Source: Leptolyngbya sp. FACHB-321 (GTDB lineage Bacteria; Cyanobacteriota; Cyanobacteriia; Leptolyngbyales; Leptolyngbyaceae). Taken from it: a stretch of 64,000 nt of DNA. Positions 17,989 to 26,656 of this stretch are shown here, piece after piece. The DNA is taken from the NCBI RefSeq assembly GCF_014695975.1, contig NZ_JACJPI010000058.1:124001-188000 (forward strand). The letters are read 5' to 3'. The notes under the pieces were generated by a model. The model searched no databases. It was given only the letters and a program-made list of their open reading frames with translations, and was not told the origin of the DNA. Both the position numbers and the translations under genes were made by a program. How positions within the stretch are numbered: position 1 is the first letter of the stretch; each line of letters opens with the position of its first letter.

Positions 17989-18093
17989 CACTAAGCTGCG
18001 TTTCATCTGGATTTGATTTCTTAGCCTTCATCGGAAGGTAAGGCTGTTCTCAAAGGCTACTGCTAGCTCTTGCTCATTCAATTAGGAGTGGAT

Positions 18094-18345
18094 ATGCATA
18101 AATTACACGGAATTAAGGTTGTAGCTGCTGGAGCGATCGCGCTGCTTTCCCTGACAACGATCGCAGCCAGTGATGCTTTTGCTCAAGACACGCCCAAGCC
18201 TGCGGCTCAAGAGAACCAGAAACCTGCCGCTCAAACTGAGCCAATGGGTTGCTGCAGTTGCTGCAAGAAAATGGCGGCACAGAAACCAAACGATAGTCAA
18301 AACAAGATGCCAGGCATGAATCATCCGGCTCCAACCGGAAAGTAG
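18094..18345 (+). CDS. Small exported Cys-rich, probably metal-binding protein
   Basis: A 83-residue protein with a clear signal peptide (cleavage likely after AFA at residue 30). The mature part is Ala/Pro/Gln-rich with a compact CCSCCKK cluster (C53, C54, C56, C57), followed by a Met/His tail KMPGMNHP. Thiol plus Met/His ligands point to binding of a soft metal such as copper or silver. It starts after AGGAG (18085-18089), 105 nt after the FixH-like lipoprotein, and closes the metal-handling block. No known family was recognised. An upstream TTG is in frame but has no ribosome binding site. Confidence 0.7.
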   Translation: MHKLHGIKVVAAGAIALLSLTTIAASDAFAQDTPKPAAQENQKPAAQTEPMGCCSCCKKMAAQKPNDSQNKMPGMNHPAPTGK

Positions 18346-18492
18346 GCGACGTCTGCTATGGCTCAAGCGATCGTAGGCAAGAGCCACTGGCAGAAACTGC
18401 ACTCGATTAAGGAGCGGTGATTCGTCGTGTCCTGAATCGGAAAAAGTCGGTGGTGGATTGGGTTTAAGATGGCAGCACCGCTCAGGTAGATC

Positions 18493-19443
18493 TCAGGAGC
18501 CATGTTCCTTAAAGCGATCGATCGCCTGGGTCAGCAGTTGGTAAAACCCCTCTGCTTCAATGGATTCGATCACAGTGGCGTTGGCTGGCTGGTTCGTCAC
18601 GTGCCATTGATCGATCACAGTACGCCCCATTGTGAGTTCGCTCGTCGTTTCGATCGCGACATAGGCACGGCGCCTGGTAAACAGATCAGGCTGCAAAAGA
18701 TAGGCGATGACACACGGATCATGCAGCGGTGGACCGGGAAAGCCATAACGCTGCATATCATACGCGCCATAGTGATTCAGCAAACCGATGGCGGCAGCGC
18801 TGATCGGAGAGTTGATCGCTTCAATGGTGCTGAGTCGTTCTGGTGTCGCGATCGCCTGGTGTGTCACATCCAAACTCACGATCGTCAAGGGAATGCCGGC
18901 AGTAACGACAACCTGTGCCGCATGAGGATCAACGTAGACATTAAATTCGGCTGACGGTGTAATGTTGCCCTGAGTCGCCGCCCCGCCCATCATCACTACT
19001 TCTTGAAGGCGCTGGCAGATCTCAGGTTGCTTGACGATCGCTACGGCAAGATTGGTCAGTGGTCCCAGGGTAGCAAGCGTTATGTTGCCAGTTGATCGCA
19101 TCACTGTATCGATCAAAAAATCCACCGCATGTTGCTCTTGCAACGGCATCGTCGGCTCTGGCAAATGAATGCCGTCCAGCCCCGTTCTGCCATGTACGTC
19201 TTCGGCAGTGATCAACGGGCGCAGCAACGGACGGGGACAGCCAGCATAAACAGGTAAATCAGCCCTGCCTGCCAGTTCACATAGGCAACGAGCGTTCTTT
19301 TGCGTCAAGTGCAGTGGTACATTGCCAGCCACCGTCGTAATGCCGAGCACGTCCAGCTTTTCGGGAAACGCCAGCGCCAGAAAGAGCGCGATCGCATCAT
19401 CGGCTCCCGGATCACAGTCAATAATGATTGGTTTAGCAGCCAT
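18493..19443 (-). CDS. Nucleoside hydrolase (inosine-uridine preferring family)
   Basis: Cleaves ribonucleosides to base and ribose for salvage. The N-terminal calcium-binding signature DCDPGADDA (D9, D11, D15, D16) is intact, and the later GPLTNLA, MMGGA and AEFNVYVDPHAA segments complete the active-site shell. HDPCVIAYLL near residue 240 supplies the catalytic His-Asp. Length 316 is normal. AAGGAAAGG lies about 10 nt upstream of the ATG. It starts 18 nt after the preceding minus-strand gene, so the two are likely an operon. Confidence 0.93.
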   Translation of the reverse strand: MAAKPIIIDCDPGADDAIALFLALAFPEKLDVLGITTVAGNVPLHLTQKNARCLCELAGRADLPVYAGCPRPLLRPLITAEDVHGRTGLDGIHLPEPTMPLQEQHAVDFLIDTVMRSTGNITLATLGPLTNLAVAIVKQPEICQRLQEVVMMGGAATQGNITPSAEFNVYVDPHAAQVVVTAGIPLTIVSLDVTHQAIATPERLSTIEAINSPISAAAIGLLNHYGAYDMQRYGFPGPPLHDPCVIAYLLQPDLFTRRRAYVAIETTSELTMGRTVIDQWHVTNQPANATVIESIEAEGFYQLLTQAIDRFKEHGS

Positions 19444-19461
19444 GCAGACGCTTACCTTTCC

Positions 19462-20013
19462 TTAAGCACGACGAGCTAGGACTGGAGCCGTCTGGACAAA
19501 CTTGGTGATGGATTGACCAAAGGCGATCGTCACCTTGAAGGGCAATGTCTGAGCGCGAAAACCTAGCGGCAACGGTTGGAGATTGAGGAAGGAAACATCC
19601 CACCGTGCCTCTTGCAATGTCCAGGCAGTTAACCCCCCCTTGCTGGTAGGGCTGGGGTAAAGACTCTGTGGCACATAGGTCACGCCGATGGCATCAAAAT
19701 CAGCTCCAGCATCATACAATGCGCTCCGTACCCCTTGCCAGCGATCGACCGTTACTTGATAGTGTGGTAACTCATCATGGCTGAGCGAAGCACCGAGTAA
19801 GTCTGTCAGCTTGGCACAAATTTCTTCAAGACGGGCACGATCGCCCCGTAACAGCATTGCCTCTTCTGGTAAAAGCGCTTTGTGTGCGTCGGGCATCCAA
19901 AGCTCAAAGCAGGTACGAGCATCAATGGGAATGGTCGTGAGTTTAAGGTTAAACGGTAGCCCCAACGGATTGGGCGCAACTGCAAGTTCTACTGGAATAA
20001 AGGAGTCAAGCAT
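19462..20013 (-). CDS. Unrecognised 183-residue protein
   Basis: Soluble protein without leader or membrane segment. The N-terminal part contains SFIPVELAVAPNPLGLPFNL and a charged helix RARLEEICAKLTDLLG; the C-terminal part has WRWDVSFLNLQ-like strands. No known family was recognised. It lies 18 nt upstream of the nucleoside hydrolase gene on the same strand, which suggests a shared operon, but gives no clear clue to its job. Confidence 0.6.
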   Translation of the reverse strand: MLDSFIPVELAVAPNPLGLPFNLKLTTIPIDARTCFELWMPDAHKALLPEEAMLLRGDRARLEEICAKLTDLLGASLSHDELPHYQVTVDRWQGVRSALYDAGADFDAIGVTYVPQSLYPSPTSKGGLTAWTLQEARWDVSFLNLQPLPLGFRAQTLPFKVTIAFGQSITKFVQTAPVLARRA

Positions 20014-20321
20014 AAGCGTAAAATTCCTTCAAAATGCTTGAAGGATGAATAAAACTACAGCCAGTTGACATGAATTTATCAGTACAGACAAGTGGCTTAC
20101 GCCCCTTATCAAGACAGAGCGGCTGTTCTACGCCTAAAGGTATAGGTGCCGTCTCTATTAGAATGGCTTTTGCCAGCCACTTTTTTGTTCTGTAATGATA
20201 AAAAGAGGGTGAAGTAGGGATGAAATCTGACAGCACATTGGTCTACCGAGTGGATGAGTCAGTGCTGCAAGACCCTTTAAGATGGTAGATAGAACGTTAT
20301 CTAGATCACAGTTTGAACTTG
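20014..20321. other. Intergenic stretch, no gene seen
   Basis: Space between divergent genes at 19462-20013 (minus) and 20322-20714 (plus). A 76-codon open frame on the minus strand (20006-20236) has no homologous look and is discounted. No clear hairpin or tRNA. Confidence 0.4.
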
Positions 20322-20714
20322 ATGCAGACCATGAACCAGGCTCTTGCCGATGCCACCGCGATCGATCAAAAGCTGTCTAAGCGTCACATTGACCTTGATC
20401 CTGGCGGCTATGTCATCATCTATCTCGATTATGAACAAGGGCTAATTTGCGCCAAGCATTTCACAAACTTTATTGACGATCGGGGTCTCGCCTGCGACCC
20501 GGAAACTGGCAAGCCTATCCCCATCCGCGGCAAGATTGAACGGCAGCCAACCCAGATTTTTACGGGCAGAACGGCGAAAGAGCTTTGTGTACAGCTTTTT
20601 GAGCAGGCAAAACCCTGCCCCATTACACTACTTGACCACGCCTCGTACCTAGGGCGAGAGTTTCAACGGGCGGAGGCAGCGCTACTGAGTGGGCAGGAAT
20701 ACGTGCAGGATTGA
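20322..20714 (+). CDS. DUF4346 domain protein
   Basis: About 130-residue cyanobacterial protein matching DUF4346: RHIDLDPGGYVIIYLDYEQGLICAKHFTN is the family core, followed by LACDPETGKPIPIRG. In other bacteria this domain is often fused to a dihydropteroate-synthase-like domain, but here it stands alone. The ATG at 20322 is preferred; an in-frame TTG three codons earlier and another ATG at 20331 are alternatives. No clear ribosome binding site. Function unknown. Confidence 0.7.
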   Translation: MQTMNQALADATAIDQKLSKRHIDLDPGGYVIIYLDYEQGLICAKHFTNFIDDRGLACDPETGKPIPIRGKIERQPTQIFTGRTAKELCVQLFEQAKPCPITLLDHASYLGREFQRAEAALLSGQEYVQD

Positions 20715-20909
20715 AAAAGTTGGTGAAGGCATATTTCAGCGGCAAGGGCTGCAAGGATAGCTTTTAGAAGCCATGCGATCGAGCTATCAAAGTTCAGCCT
20801 CAAAAGCAGCTTTCGCTCCAATTCGGTCAGCTCATCTACAAATTTGACTAGCTGCATTAGGATGAGCAGAGTAGTTTCAAAGAGCTGTGACCACCAGGGG
20901 GCGCAAACT

Positions 20910-21662
20910 ATGAGTTCAATGGCTAGTAAAGTGGCAATTGTTACCGGGGCAAGCTCTGGGATTGGTCGTGCAACTGCGATCGCCTTTGCCAAAGCTGGAG
21001 CAAAGGTTGTGGTTGTGGCTCGCCGTGCCGACAAGGGAGAAGAAACCGTTCGACTGATTACAGAAACTAGTGGTGAAGCGATCTTTGTTCAGGCAGATGT
21101 CACCAAAGCCTCTGATATTGAAGCAATGGTTAAGAAGACGGTCGAAACTTACGGTCGTCTTGACTACGCCTTTAACAATGCTGGTTCTGGAACTTCTGGC
21201 AAAATTACTGAGCTGTCAGAAGCAGATTGGGACTATGAGATTAATGCGAATCTTAAGTCGGTGTGGCTGTCGATGAAGTACGAAATTCCTGTGATGCAGC
21301 AATCAGGAGGCGGCGCGATCGTCAATACTTCGTCCCAAGGCGCACTCCTTGGTGTTGCAAACTATGGAGCCTACGGAGCGGCAAAAGCGGGAGTCATCGC
21401 CCTCTCTCGTGCAGCAGCAGCGGAATATTCTGCGGATCGCATTCGGATTAACACCGTTAGCCCTGGAGCAGTGAAAACTGATTTGTGGGCAGAAGCACCA
21501 CCTGAAATGCTAGATCAAGTTGCAGCCGGGATTCCACTACAGCGAATCGGTATGCCAGAAGATATTGCTGAGGCAGTCGTTTGGTTGTGTTCTGATGGAG
21601 CTGCCTTTGTGACTGGGCATAACTTAGTCGTCGATGGTGGCTTCACAGCCGTTCAGAAGTAG
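20910..21662 (+). CDS. SDR family oxidoreductase
   Basis: Classical short-chain dehydrogenase/reductase, about 250 residues. The cofactor motif TGASSGIG and the following acidic/basic pattern (VVVARRADKGE) suggest NADP(H) use. NNAG, the catalytic Ser in TSSQG and YGAYGAAK (Tyr-x3-Lys) are all present, and the C-terminal VDGGFT motif is typical of the 3-oxoacyl/glucose-dehydrogenase branch. The start at 20910 follows AGGGGG (20896-20901); the frame is open 22 codons upstream but that region looks non-coding. Substrate is unknown. It stands alone between the DUF4346 gene and psb32. Confidence 0.9.
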   Translation: MSSMASKVAIVTGASSGIGRATAIAFAKAGAKVVVVARRADKGEETVRLITETSGEAIFVQADVTKASDIEAMVKKTVETYGRLDYAFNNAGSGTSGKITELSEADWDYEINANLKSVWLSMKYEIPVMQQSGGGAIVNTSSQGALLGVANYGAYGAAKAGVIALSRAAAAEYSADRIRINTVSPGAVKTDLWAEAPPEMLDQVAAGIPLQRIGMPEDIAEAVVWLCSDGAAFVTGHNLVVDGGFTAVQK

Positions 21663-21797
21663 TCCCTCACATAACAGCCCGCTCCAACAGAACTGCTATG
21701 TGGAAGCAGAGATAATTGACAGCCACTTAACCAAAGTATGAACTGCCAACAGTTGGAAGTCGGGTTTCTCTAACAACTAACAACCAAAAGCTATCAG

Positions 21798-22523
21798 CTA
21801 TCCCTCTCGTGATTGGAGGAAGAGGTAGAAATAGTAGGTTGCCATTGGTACGACGGTTGCTACGACAAGGAAGCCAATGACCCAGACAGTAGCGTTGCTT
21901 TCTTTGGTTTCTTCTGGTGTTGCAAACGTGCCTTCAACCTGAATGTTGTCAGTGAGCGTTGGCGGACCCGGATCGGGGCGACCAGATAGCACAGCCGCGA
22001 GGCGATCGCTGGCACCCAAAAGCGCTTGATTATACTTATTTCCTTCTTTAAGCGGAATAAGTACAGTTTCTTGCGTCACGCTTTGAGCAACATCGTCTGA
22101 CAGTTTTGTTTTGACCGTTTCACCCGCATGCAGCGCTACGTTATTCGTAAGGTTATCTAACACCAGCACCGTTTGGTTTGCGCCTGCCTCTGCTGTTGGA
22201 AACCACAGGTCAAAGAGCTTGTTGGTAAAGGTTTCGATCGTTTCGCCATAATCCAATCGATGGATTGTGACTAGGCGCACCTCATTACCAGTCTGCTTTG
22301 CCAAATCCTTTAGAACGGTGGCAATTTTGCCTTCGTTAGAGCGACTAAGCACCTCAGCCTGGTCAACAATCCACGTGCCTGCTTTGGGTTTGGGTACTTC
22401 GCTCACACCTGTAGCATGGGCAGGAGTCACAAAAAGCTGTGTCGCCAAAACAAAAACTGCCACAAAAAGCAGTAGGCGTTGACCGATGTGCTTCCAATGG
22501 CATTGGTTGAGGAGGCGTTGCAT
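21798..22523 (-). CDS. psb32: Psb32, TPM-domain photosystem II repair protein
   Basis: Thylakoid-lumen TPM-domain protein that helps protect and repair photosystem II. N-terminal hydrophobic signal (about residues 16-38, ending THAHA-like AHAT), then the TPM domain (about 45-175, with WIVDQAEVLSRSNEGKI and EVRLVTIHRLDYGETIE), a Pro-rich spacer and one C-terminal membrane helix (about 210-232). This domain order is that of cyanobacterial Psb32. Length 241 agrees. It is transcribed toward the SDR gene and is followed upstream by a purine-rich repeat region. Confidence 0.88.
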   Translation of the reverse strand: MQRLLNQCHWKHIGQRLLLFVAVFVLATQLFVTPAHATGVSEVPKPKAGTWIVDQAEVLSRSNEGKIATVLKDLAKQTGNEVRLVTIHRLDYGETIETFTNKLFDLWFPTAEAGANQTVLVLDNLTNNVALHAGETVKTKLSDDVAQSVTQETVLIPLKEGNKYNQALLGASDRLAAVLSGRPDPGPPTLTDNIQVEGTFATPEETKESNATVWVIGFLVVATVVPMATYYFYLFLQSREG

Positions 22524-22576
22524 AGTACCGCTCTAAGAAACGTATTTCTCCAAAATACTACGCTTAGGGTGAAGAT

Positions 22577-22690
22577 GGACAATCTGGAGGTGAGGAGTAA
22601 GAGGAGAGAAGTAAGGAGTGAAGGGAGAGGAGTGAAGGATGAAAGTTTTGATTACTTACTTCCCCTACTCCCCCCTCCCTACTCCCTGCT
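22577..22690. repeat. Purine/pyrimidine strand-biased repeat (GGAGTGAAG-type)
   Basis: An irregular run of GAGGAGTAAGAGG/AAGGAGTGAAGG units (22590-22645) is followed by a mirrored pyrimidine run CTTACTTCCCCTACTCCC...CCCTACTCCC (22657-22690). The two arms can fold into a long imperfect hairpin. This type of degenerate purine repeat is common between cyanobacterial genes; it lies between psb32 and gdhA. Confidence 0.6.
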
Positions 22691-22695
22691 TTCCA

Positions 22696-23988
22696 CTAAT
22701 GACCATTTAGATAATAGTCCCGCGTGCCTTTCGCGCTGATAGCTTCACCGAGGCGAGTGAGCGCGTGGACGTAGGCGGCGGTTCGCAGGTCGATCGATAA
22801 GTCGCGGGCAACTAACCAGATTGACTCAGCTTCTTCCACGATCCGAAGCTTCAGCCGTTGGTTGATTTCGGCTAGCGTCCAGTACAAACCGCTGCGGTTT
22901 TGCACCCATTCAAAGTAACTGACGGTCACACCACCCGCGTTGACGAGAATGTCTGGAAAGACGTAAATGCCTTTGTCGGTCAGAATGCGATCGGCAGCAG
23001 AGGTAATAGGACCATTGGCAACTTCGTAGATCAGTTTTGCCCGAATAGTGTCGGCATTCGCTTCGGTAATTTGATTTTCGAGGGCAGCAGGCACCAGAAT
23101 ATCCACATCCAGGGCTAACAACTCGGCATTGGTGAGAACCTCTTCGGCGGCGGTATGACAAACCGTACTGTCGCAGTAGAGCGCTTTGACACCTCGACTC
23201 GCGTCTTTGAACTGACGAAGGCTGGGAATGTCTAGCCCATTTTTGCTGTAGATACCTCCTTGAGAGTCGCTGACGGCAACGACTTTATAGCCTGCTCGAA
23301 AGAGCAATTCTGCAAGGATCGCCCCGGCGTTACCAAACCCTTGCACGGCTACAGTTGTATTGCTTGGATGACGATCGAACTTCGGTAGCGTCGCTTCAAT
23401 GACAAAAAAGGCACCCATTGCCGTTGCGGCTTCACGCCCCAGACTACCGCCCATACTGACGGGTTTGCCTGTAACCACCGCAGGACAAATTTGGCGCTTG
23501 ATGATGCTGTATTGATCCATCATCCAGCCCATGATCATGGCATTGGTGTAAACGTCGGGTGCCAGAATATCAACGTCAGGTCCAATGAAGTCGGCGATTG
23601 CATCAATGTAGCCACGGCTCAGACGCTCCAGCTCCATTCGGGACAGTTCTTTTGGGTTCACCGTGATGCCACCCTTAGCGCCACCAAACGGAAGGTTTAA
23701 GGCGGCACATTTAAAGGTCATCCAAAATGCTAGCGATTGCACCTCATCCAGCGACACATGGGGATGGTAGCGCACTCCCCCTTTGCCAGGTCCTCTAGTG
23801 TCGTCGTAGCGCACACGATAACCCTGAAAAATTTTGAGGGTACCGTTATCCATGCGAACAGGAATCGAGACCGTGAGACTGGTTTGGGGAAATTTCAGCG
23901 TTTCAACGGCATCATCTGAAATGGATGTGTATTTCAACGCTTGTTCCAGACGTTGATTGGCATCAGCTAAAATTGAACCGGGTAGCAT
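22696..23988 (-). CDS. gdhA: Glu/Leu/Phe/Val dehydrogenase (glutamate dehydrogenase)
   Basis: Reversible oxidative deamination of glutamate to 2-oxoglutarate and ammonia, or an auxiliary ammonium assimilation route in cyanobacteria. The catalytic lysine K105 is in the GGAKGG loop; RYDDTRGPGKGGVRYHPHV is the substrate-side signature; VAVQGFGNAG is the nucleotide-binding Gly motif. Length 430 fits the hexameric type. A good SD (GAGAGG) precedes the ATG at 23988. The promoter must lie in the 297-nt space upstream, where a GCGATCGC site is visible but no confident NtcA box. Confidence 0.93.
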   Translation of the reverse strand: MLPGSILADANQRLEQALKYTSISDDAVETLKFPQTSLTVSIPVRMDNGTLKIFQGYRVRYDDTRGPGKGGVRYHPHVSLDEVQSLAFWMTFKCAALNLPFGGAKGGITVNPKELSRMELERLSRGYIDAIADFIGPDVDILAPDVYTNAMIMGWMMDQYSIIKRQICPAVVTGKPVSMGGSLGREAATAMGAFFVIEATLPKFDRHPSNTTVAVQGFGNAGAILAELLFRAGYKVVAVSDSQGGIYSKNGLDIPSLRQFKDASRGVKALYCDSTVCHTAAEEVLTNAELLALDVDILVPAALENQITEANADTIRAKLIYEVANGPITSAADRILTDKGIYVFPDILVNAGGVTVSYFEWVQNRSGLYWTLAEINQRLKLRIVEEAESIWLVARDLSIDLRTAAYVHALTRLGEAISAKGTRDYYLNGH

Positions 23989-24285
23989 AAGATTTTTCCT
24001 CTCAGTAAAGGTGCGATCGCACCGATCGTTAAAAAAGCAATGTTGTAATAAAAGCTGTTTGTTTCTTCAGTAATCCTGTCAGTGATAGTAACGTCTGTGA
24101 CAGCAGCGAAATAGGACAACCCCTTGCTTTTCTCTATAGTTCCCAACTGCTGCATAACCTATGACAGTGTGATCCCCACCGTTTAGAAAAGAACGTTTGC
24201 GGGTTTTGGATTAACACGAAAGCCTTCTAAAAAGAGTAAATATTTGAAACGTTTTTTGGGTCATTGTTCATAGCGAGACGTGAGT

Positions 24286-25080
24286 TTATAACCACCCTCT
24301 TAAACGATAAACGACTAGCCCCAGATATTCTTTCAAAGCTCGTGTTGTGCGGCTAAAACGATCGGCTTCTGGTAAAGCACTAAGTACCATTGCTTGGGTA
24401 CTGCCCTGCATCGTCTGCCAATCGCGCTCGGTCGTGTTGAAATCGGTGGGCGCGGCGATCGCCTCAATGCCCAGATGCTTGAAAATCAGGAGCGATCGTG
24501 GCATATGCATTGCCGATGTCACTAGCAAGACACGATGGATGCCCTGTGCTGCCATAATTTGCTTAACATTGACTGCGTTTTCGTACGTGTTAAGCGAGGA
24601 TGGGTCTTGTAAAATCGCCGTTTTGGGCACTCCCATTGCCTCAATCAGTTGTGCCATATCATTGGCTTCTGACAGCCCACCGTCCCCTCTCCAAACAACC
24701 CGACCGCCGCTGAGAATGATACGGGGCGCTTTGCCGTCTCGATACAGTTTAGCTCCATACAGCACACGATCGCCCTCTTCACTGACTTCTACCCAGGGCC
24801 GTGGCGGTACGGCTGGCTTGGTGCAGCCACCCAAAATGACGATCGCGTCTGCCTGAGGCACTTCGGTCAGTGGGAGATGTTGAAACTCTAGCGATCGCAC
24901 CAGCCATTCGCCAACCCAGCCATTGCTACCCCCTAGCAGCAGGACCAGCGATAGCACGATCGGCAGGACTGTCCACCGCGATCGTCGCCAAAGCAACACC
25001 AATGACAGCAGCAGTAGCAAACACGTCAACCCCAAAGGGTAAAGAAAGAGCGGTAGTAATTTGGAAAGATAGAGAAACAT
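24286..25080 (-). CDS. YdcF/ElyC/SanA-family membrane protein
   Basis: Two N-terminal membrane helices (about residues 5-28 and 38-52) followed by the DUF218/YdcF domain, with ADAIVILGG, GDRVLYGAKLYRDGKAPRIILSGG and the conserved acidic/His patches (SLNTYENAVNVKQI, VTSAMHMPRSLLIF). Proteins of this family act in envelope polysaccharide or peptidoglycan precursor handling, but the exact reaction is unknown. Length 264 is normal. The gene lies alone between gdhA and the nitroreductase, both outside its operon. Confidence 0.88.
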   Translation of the reverse strand: MFLYLSKLLPLFLYPLGLTCLLLLLSLVLLWRRSRWTVLPIVLSLVLLLGGSNGWVGEWLVRSLEFQHLPLTEVPQADAIVILGGCTKPAVPPRPWVEVSEEGDRVLYGAKLYRDGKAPRIILSGGRVVWRGDGGLSEANDMAQLIEAMGVPKTAILQDPSSLNTYENAVNVKQIMAAQGIHRVLLVTSAMHMPRSLLIFKHLGIEAIAAPTDFNTTERDWQTMQGSTQAMVLSALPEADRFSRTTRALKEYLGLVVYRLRGWL

Positions 25081-25281
25081 AGTGCAATCTCGCGTTTAGC
25101 GGTGTCTTGAGCAGGACGTTGGCTCAAGAATAATGGTCAGCCGTGACTTGTTGACGTTAATCTTAGGGGCTTGAGACGCTTGCTCCAAGGGTAAAACACA
25201 AAAGATGAACCAAAGGGCTGCAAAACGTCTAACATTTATAGTCCAGATTTAACTAACAGATAGCGTTGCGAAAGGATTGGC

Positions 25282-25950
25282 ATGACTATTGATTTACAGC
25301 CGACGACCGGGTTAAAAGATTCGATTGAACAGCGTCGTGCTGCTCGTGCCTTTCTCTCAGATCCCATTCCAGAAGTCATTCTCGAACAAATCTTGCATCT
25401 TGGGCTGCGATCGCCCTCAGGGTACAATTTGCAGCCTTGGCGTTTTGTCGTTTTAAGGGAGCAGCAGAGCAAAGAAACGCTCCAAAACTTTGCCTTTAAT
25501 CAAACCCAAATTGCCCAAGCGCCTGTTGTCTTGCTTTGTTGTGGCGATCGCACTGCTGGCAACAGTGACAATATCGAAGCCGTCATTAAGCTAGGGCAGG
25601 CAAACAACGCGATGCCAGAGACATTTGCGGAGTATATGAGATCGCAAATCCCATCCTTTTTTGAACATCACCCCAGTTTTGAGTCCCTCGAAGCCTGGAC
25701 AAATCGCCATACAATGCTCGCCGTTGCCCACTTGATGATTGTGGCAAAAAGCTTTGGGGTCGATAGCTGCCCGATGGAGGGGTTTGTGGGCGCTCAAGTC
25801 AAAACTGCGTTCAACATTCCTGATACAGTCGATGTCTGCTGTATTTTATGTTTGGGCTATGCCGACAAGCCATTCAAAGCCTTTGGTGGTCGGTTCAGCC
25901 CGGAACAAGTTTGCTTTGGCGAAACCTATGGTGCTGCCTTCTCCTTGTAG
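25282..25950 (+). CDS. Nitroreductase family FMN protein
   Basis: FMN-dependent oxidoreductase of the nitroreductase superfamily. The N-terminal RRAARAFLSD motif binds the FMN phosphate; RSPSGYNLQPWRFVV is the second signature; the C-terminal SCPMEGFVGAQVKTAF and LGYADKPFKAFGGR complete the site. Length 222 fits the homodimeric type. Physiological substrate is unknown. A second member of this superfamily lies at 62936-63595, only distantly similar. No operon partner is visible. Confidence 0.9.
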   Translation: MTIDLQPTTGLKDSIEQRRAARAFLSDPIPEVILEQILHLGLRSPSGYNLQPWRFVVLREQQSKETLQNFAFNQTQIAQAPVVLLCCGDRTAGNSDNIEAVIKLGQANNAMPETFAEYMRSQIPSFFEHHPSFESLEAWTNRHTMLAVAHLMIVAKSFGVDSCPMEGFVGAQVKTAFNIPDTVDVCCILCLGYADKPFKAFGGRFSPEQVCFGETYGAAFSL

Positions 25951-25987
25951 AAACGGACGGTGAGAGAGGGAACGCTAAAAGCTAAAG

Positions 25988-26006
25988 GCTAAAAAGTACT
26001 TTTAGC
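25988..26006. repeat. GCTAAAA hairpin in a GCTAAAG repeat
   Basis: Heptamer-type repeats (GCTAAAAGCTAAAGGCTAAAA) follow the nitroreductase stop, and GCTAAAA at 25988-25994 pairs with TTTTAGC at 26000-26006 across five nt. It may act as a terminator before the next gene; the same GCTAAAAG-type repeat recurs near 60770. Confidence 0.4.
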
Positions 26007-26032
26007 TTTCAGTTACTTCATACCTTTCTCCC

Positions 26033-26656
26033 ATGCCGCACTTCCACAACACCCGCGCTGAACTTAACCGATTGCTGCAAGAGCGTAACGACTACCCAGA
26101 GCGATCGACTGCGATCGATACTCAAATCTGCGCGATCTTTGAGCAAGACTGCGCCATGTTCATTTTGGATCTGTCTGGCTTTTCGCGGCTTACTTTGCGC
26201 TATGGTGTCATCCACTTCTTGGCAATGGTGCATCGTATGAACGCGATCGCTACACCCCTTGTAAAGCAGCATCACGGAAGAATCGTCAAACAAGAAGCAG
26301 ATAATCTATTTGCAGTCTTTCCAACGGTGCAAGGAGCGATCGACAGCGCGGTTGCGATCTTAAAAGGGTTTGCTGCCGTAAATACTCGTTTACCTGACGA
26401 GCAAGATTTGTATGCTGGTATTGGCATTGGCTACGGCAAAACGCTGGTTATAGATGAAACCGATCTGTATGGTAGCGAGATGAATCTAGCGTGCAAATTG
26501 GGAGAAGATCTCGCTCGGCGGGGCGAAGTGCTGCTGACGGAAGCTGCTTTTGGTCAGCTTCAGCCAGACCCACAGCAATGGGAGCGGCTCGACCTAACAA
26601 TTTCCGAGCTGGAGCTAATTGCCTACAAATTAAGGACAACACCAACAGCTCACTGA
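26033..26656 (+). CDS. Stand-alone class III nucleotidyl cyclase-like domain
   Basis: Homology to class III adenylate/guanylate cyclase catalytic domains: metal-binding D46 (LDLSGFS) and D90 (VKQEADNLF), purine-binding candidates K86 and D144 (ETDLYG), and transition-state Asn N151 are visible. The position normally held by the transition-state Arg (NxxxR) is Lys (N151-LAC-K155), which predicts weak or no cyclase activity. Length 207 is one bare catalytic domain with no sensor, membrane or regulatory region. It may act as a nucleotide-binding or dimer-partner subunit. No linked partner gene is evident. Confidence 0.75.
   Translation: MPHFHNTRAELNRLLQERNDYPERSTAIDTQICAIFEQDCAMFILDLSGFSRLTLRYGVIHFLAMVHRMNAIATPLVKQHHGRIVKQEADNLFAVFPTVQGAIDSAVAILKGFAAVNTRLPDEQDLYAGIGIGYGKTLVIDETDLYGSEMNLACKLGEDLARRGEVLLTEAAFGQLQPDPQQWERLDLTISELELIAYKLRTTPTAH

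Noticed and set aside
20006-20236. 76-codon frame on the minus strand
   Set aside because: No SD, no domain pattern, and it overlaps the start of the 183-residue gene; composition is like non-coding spacer.
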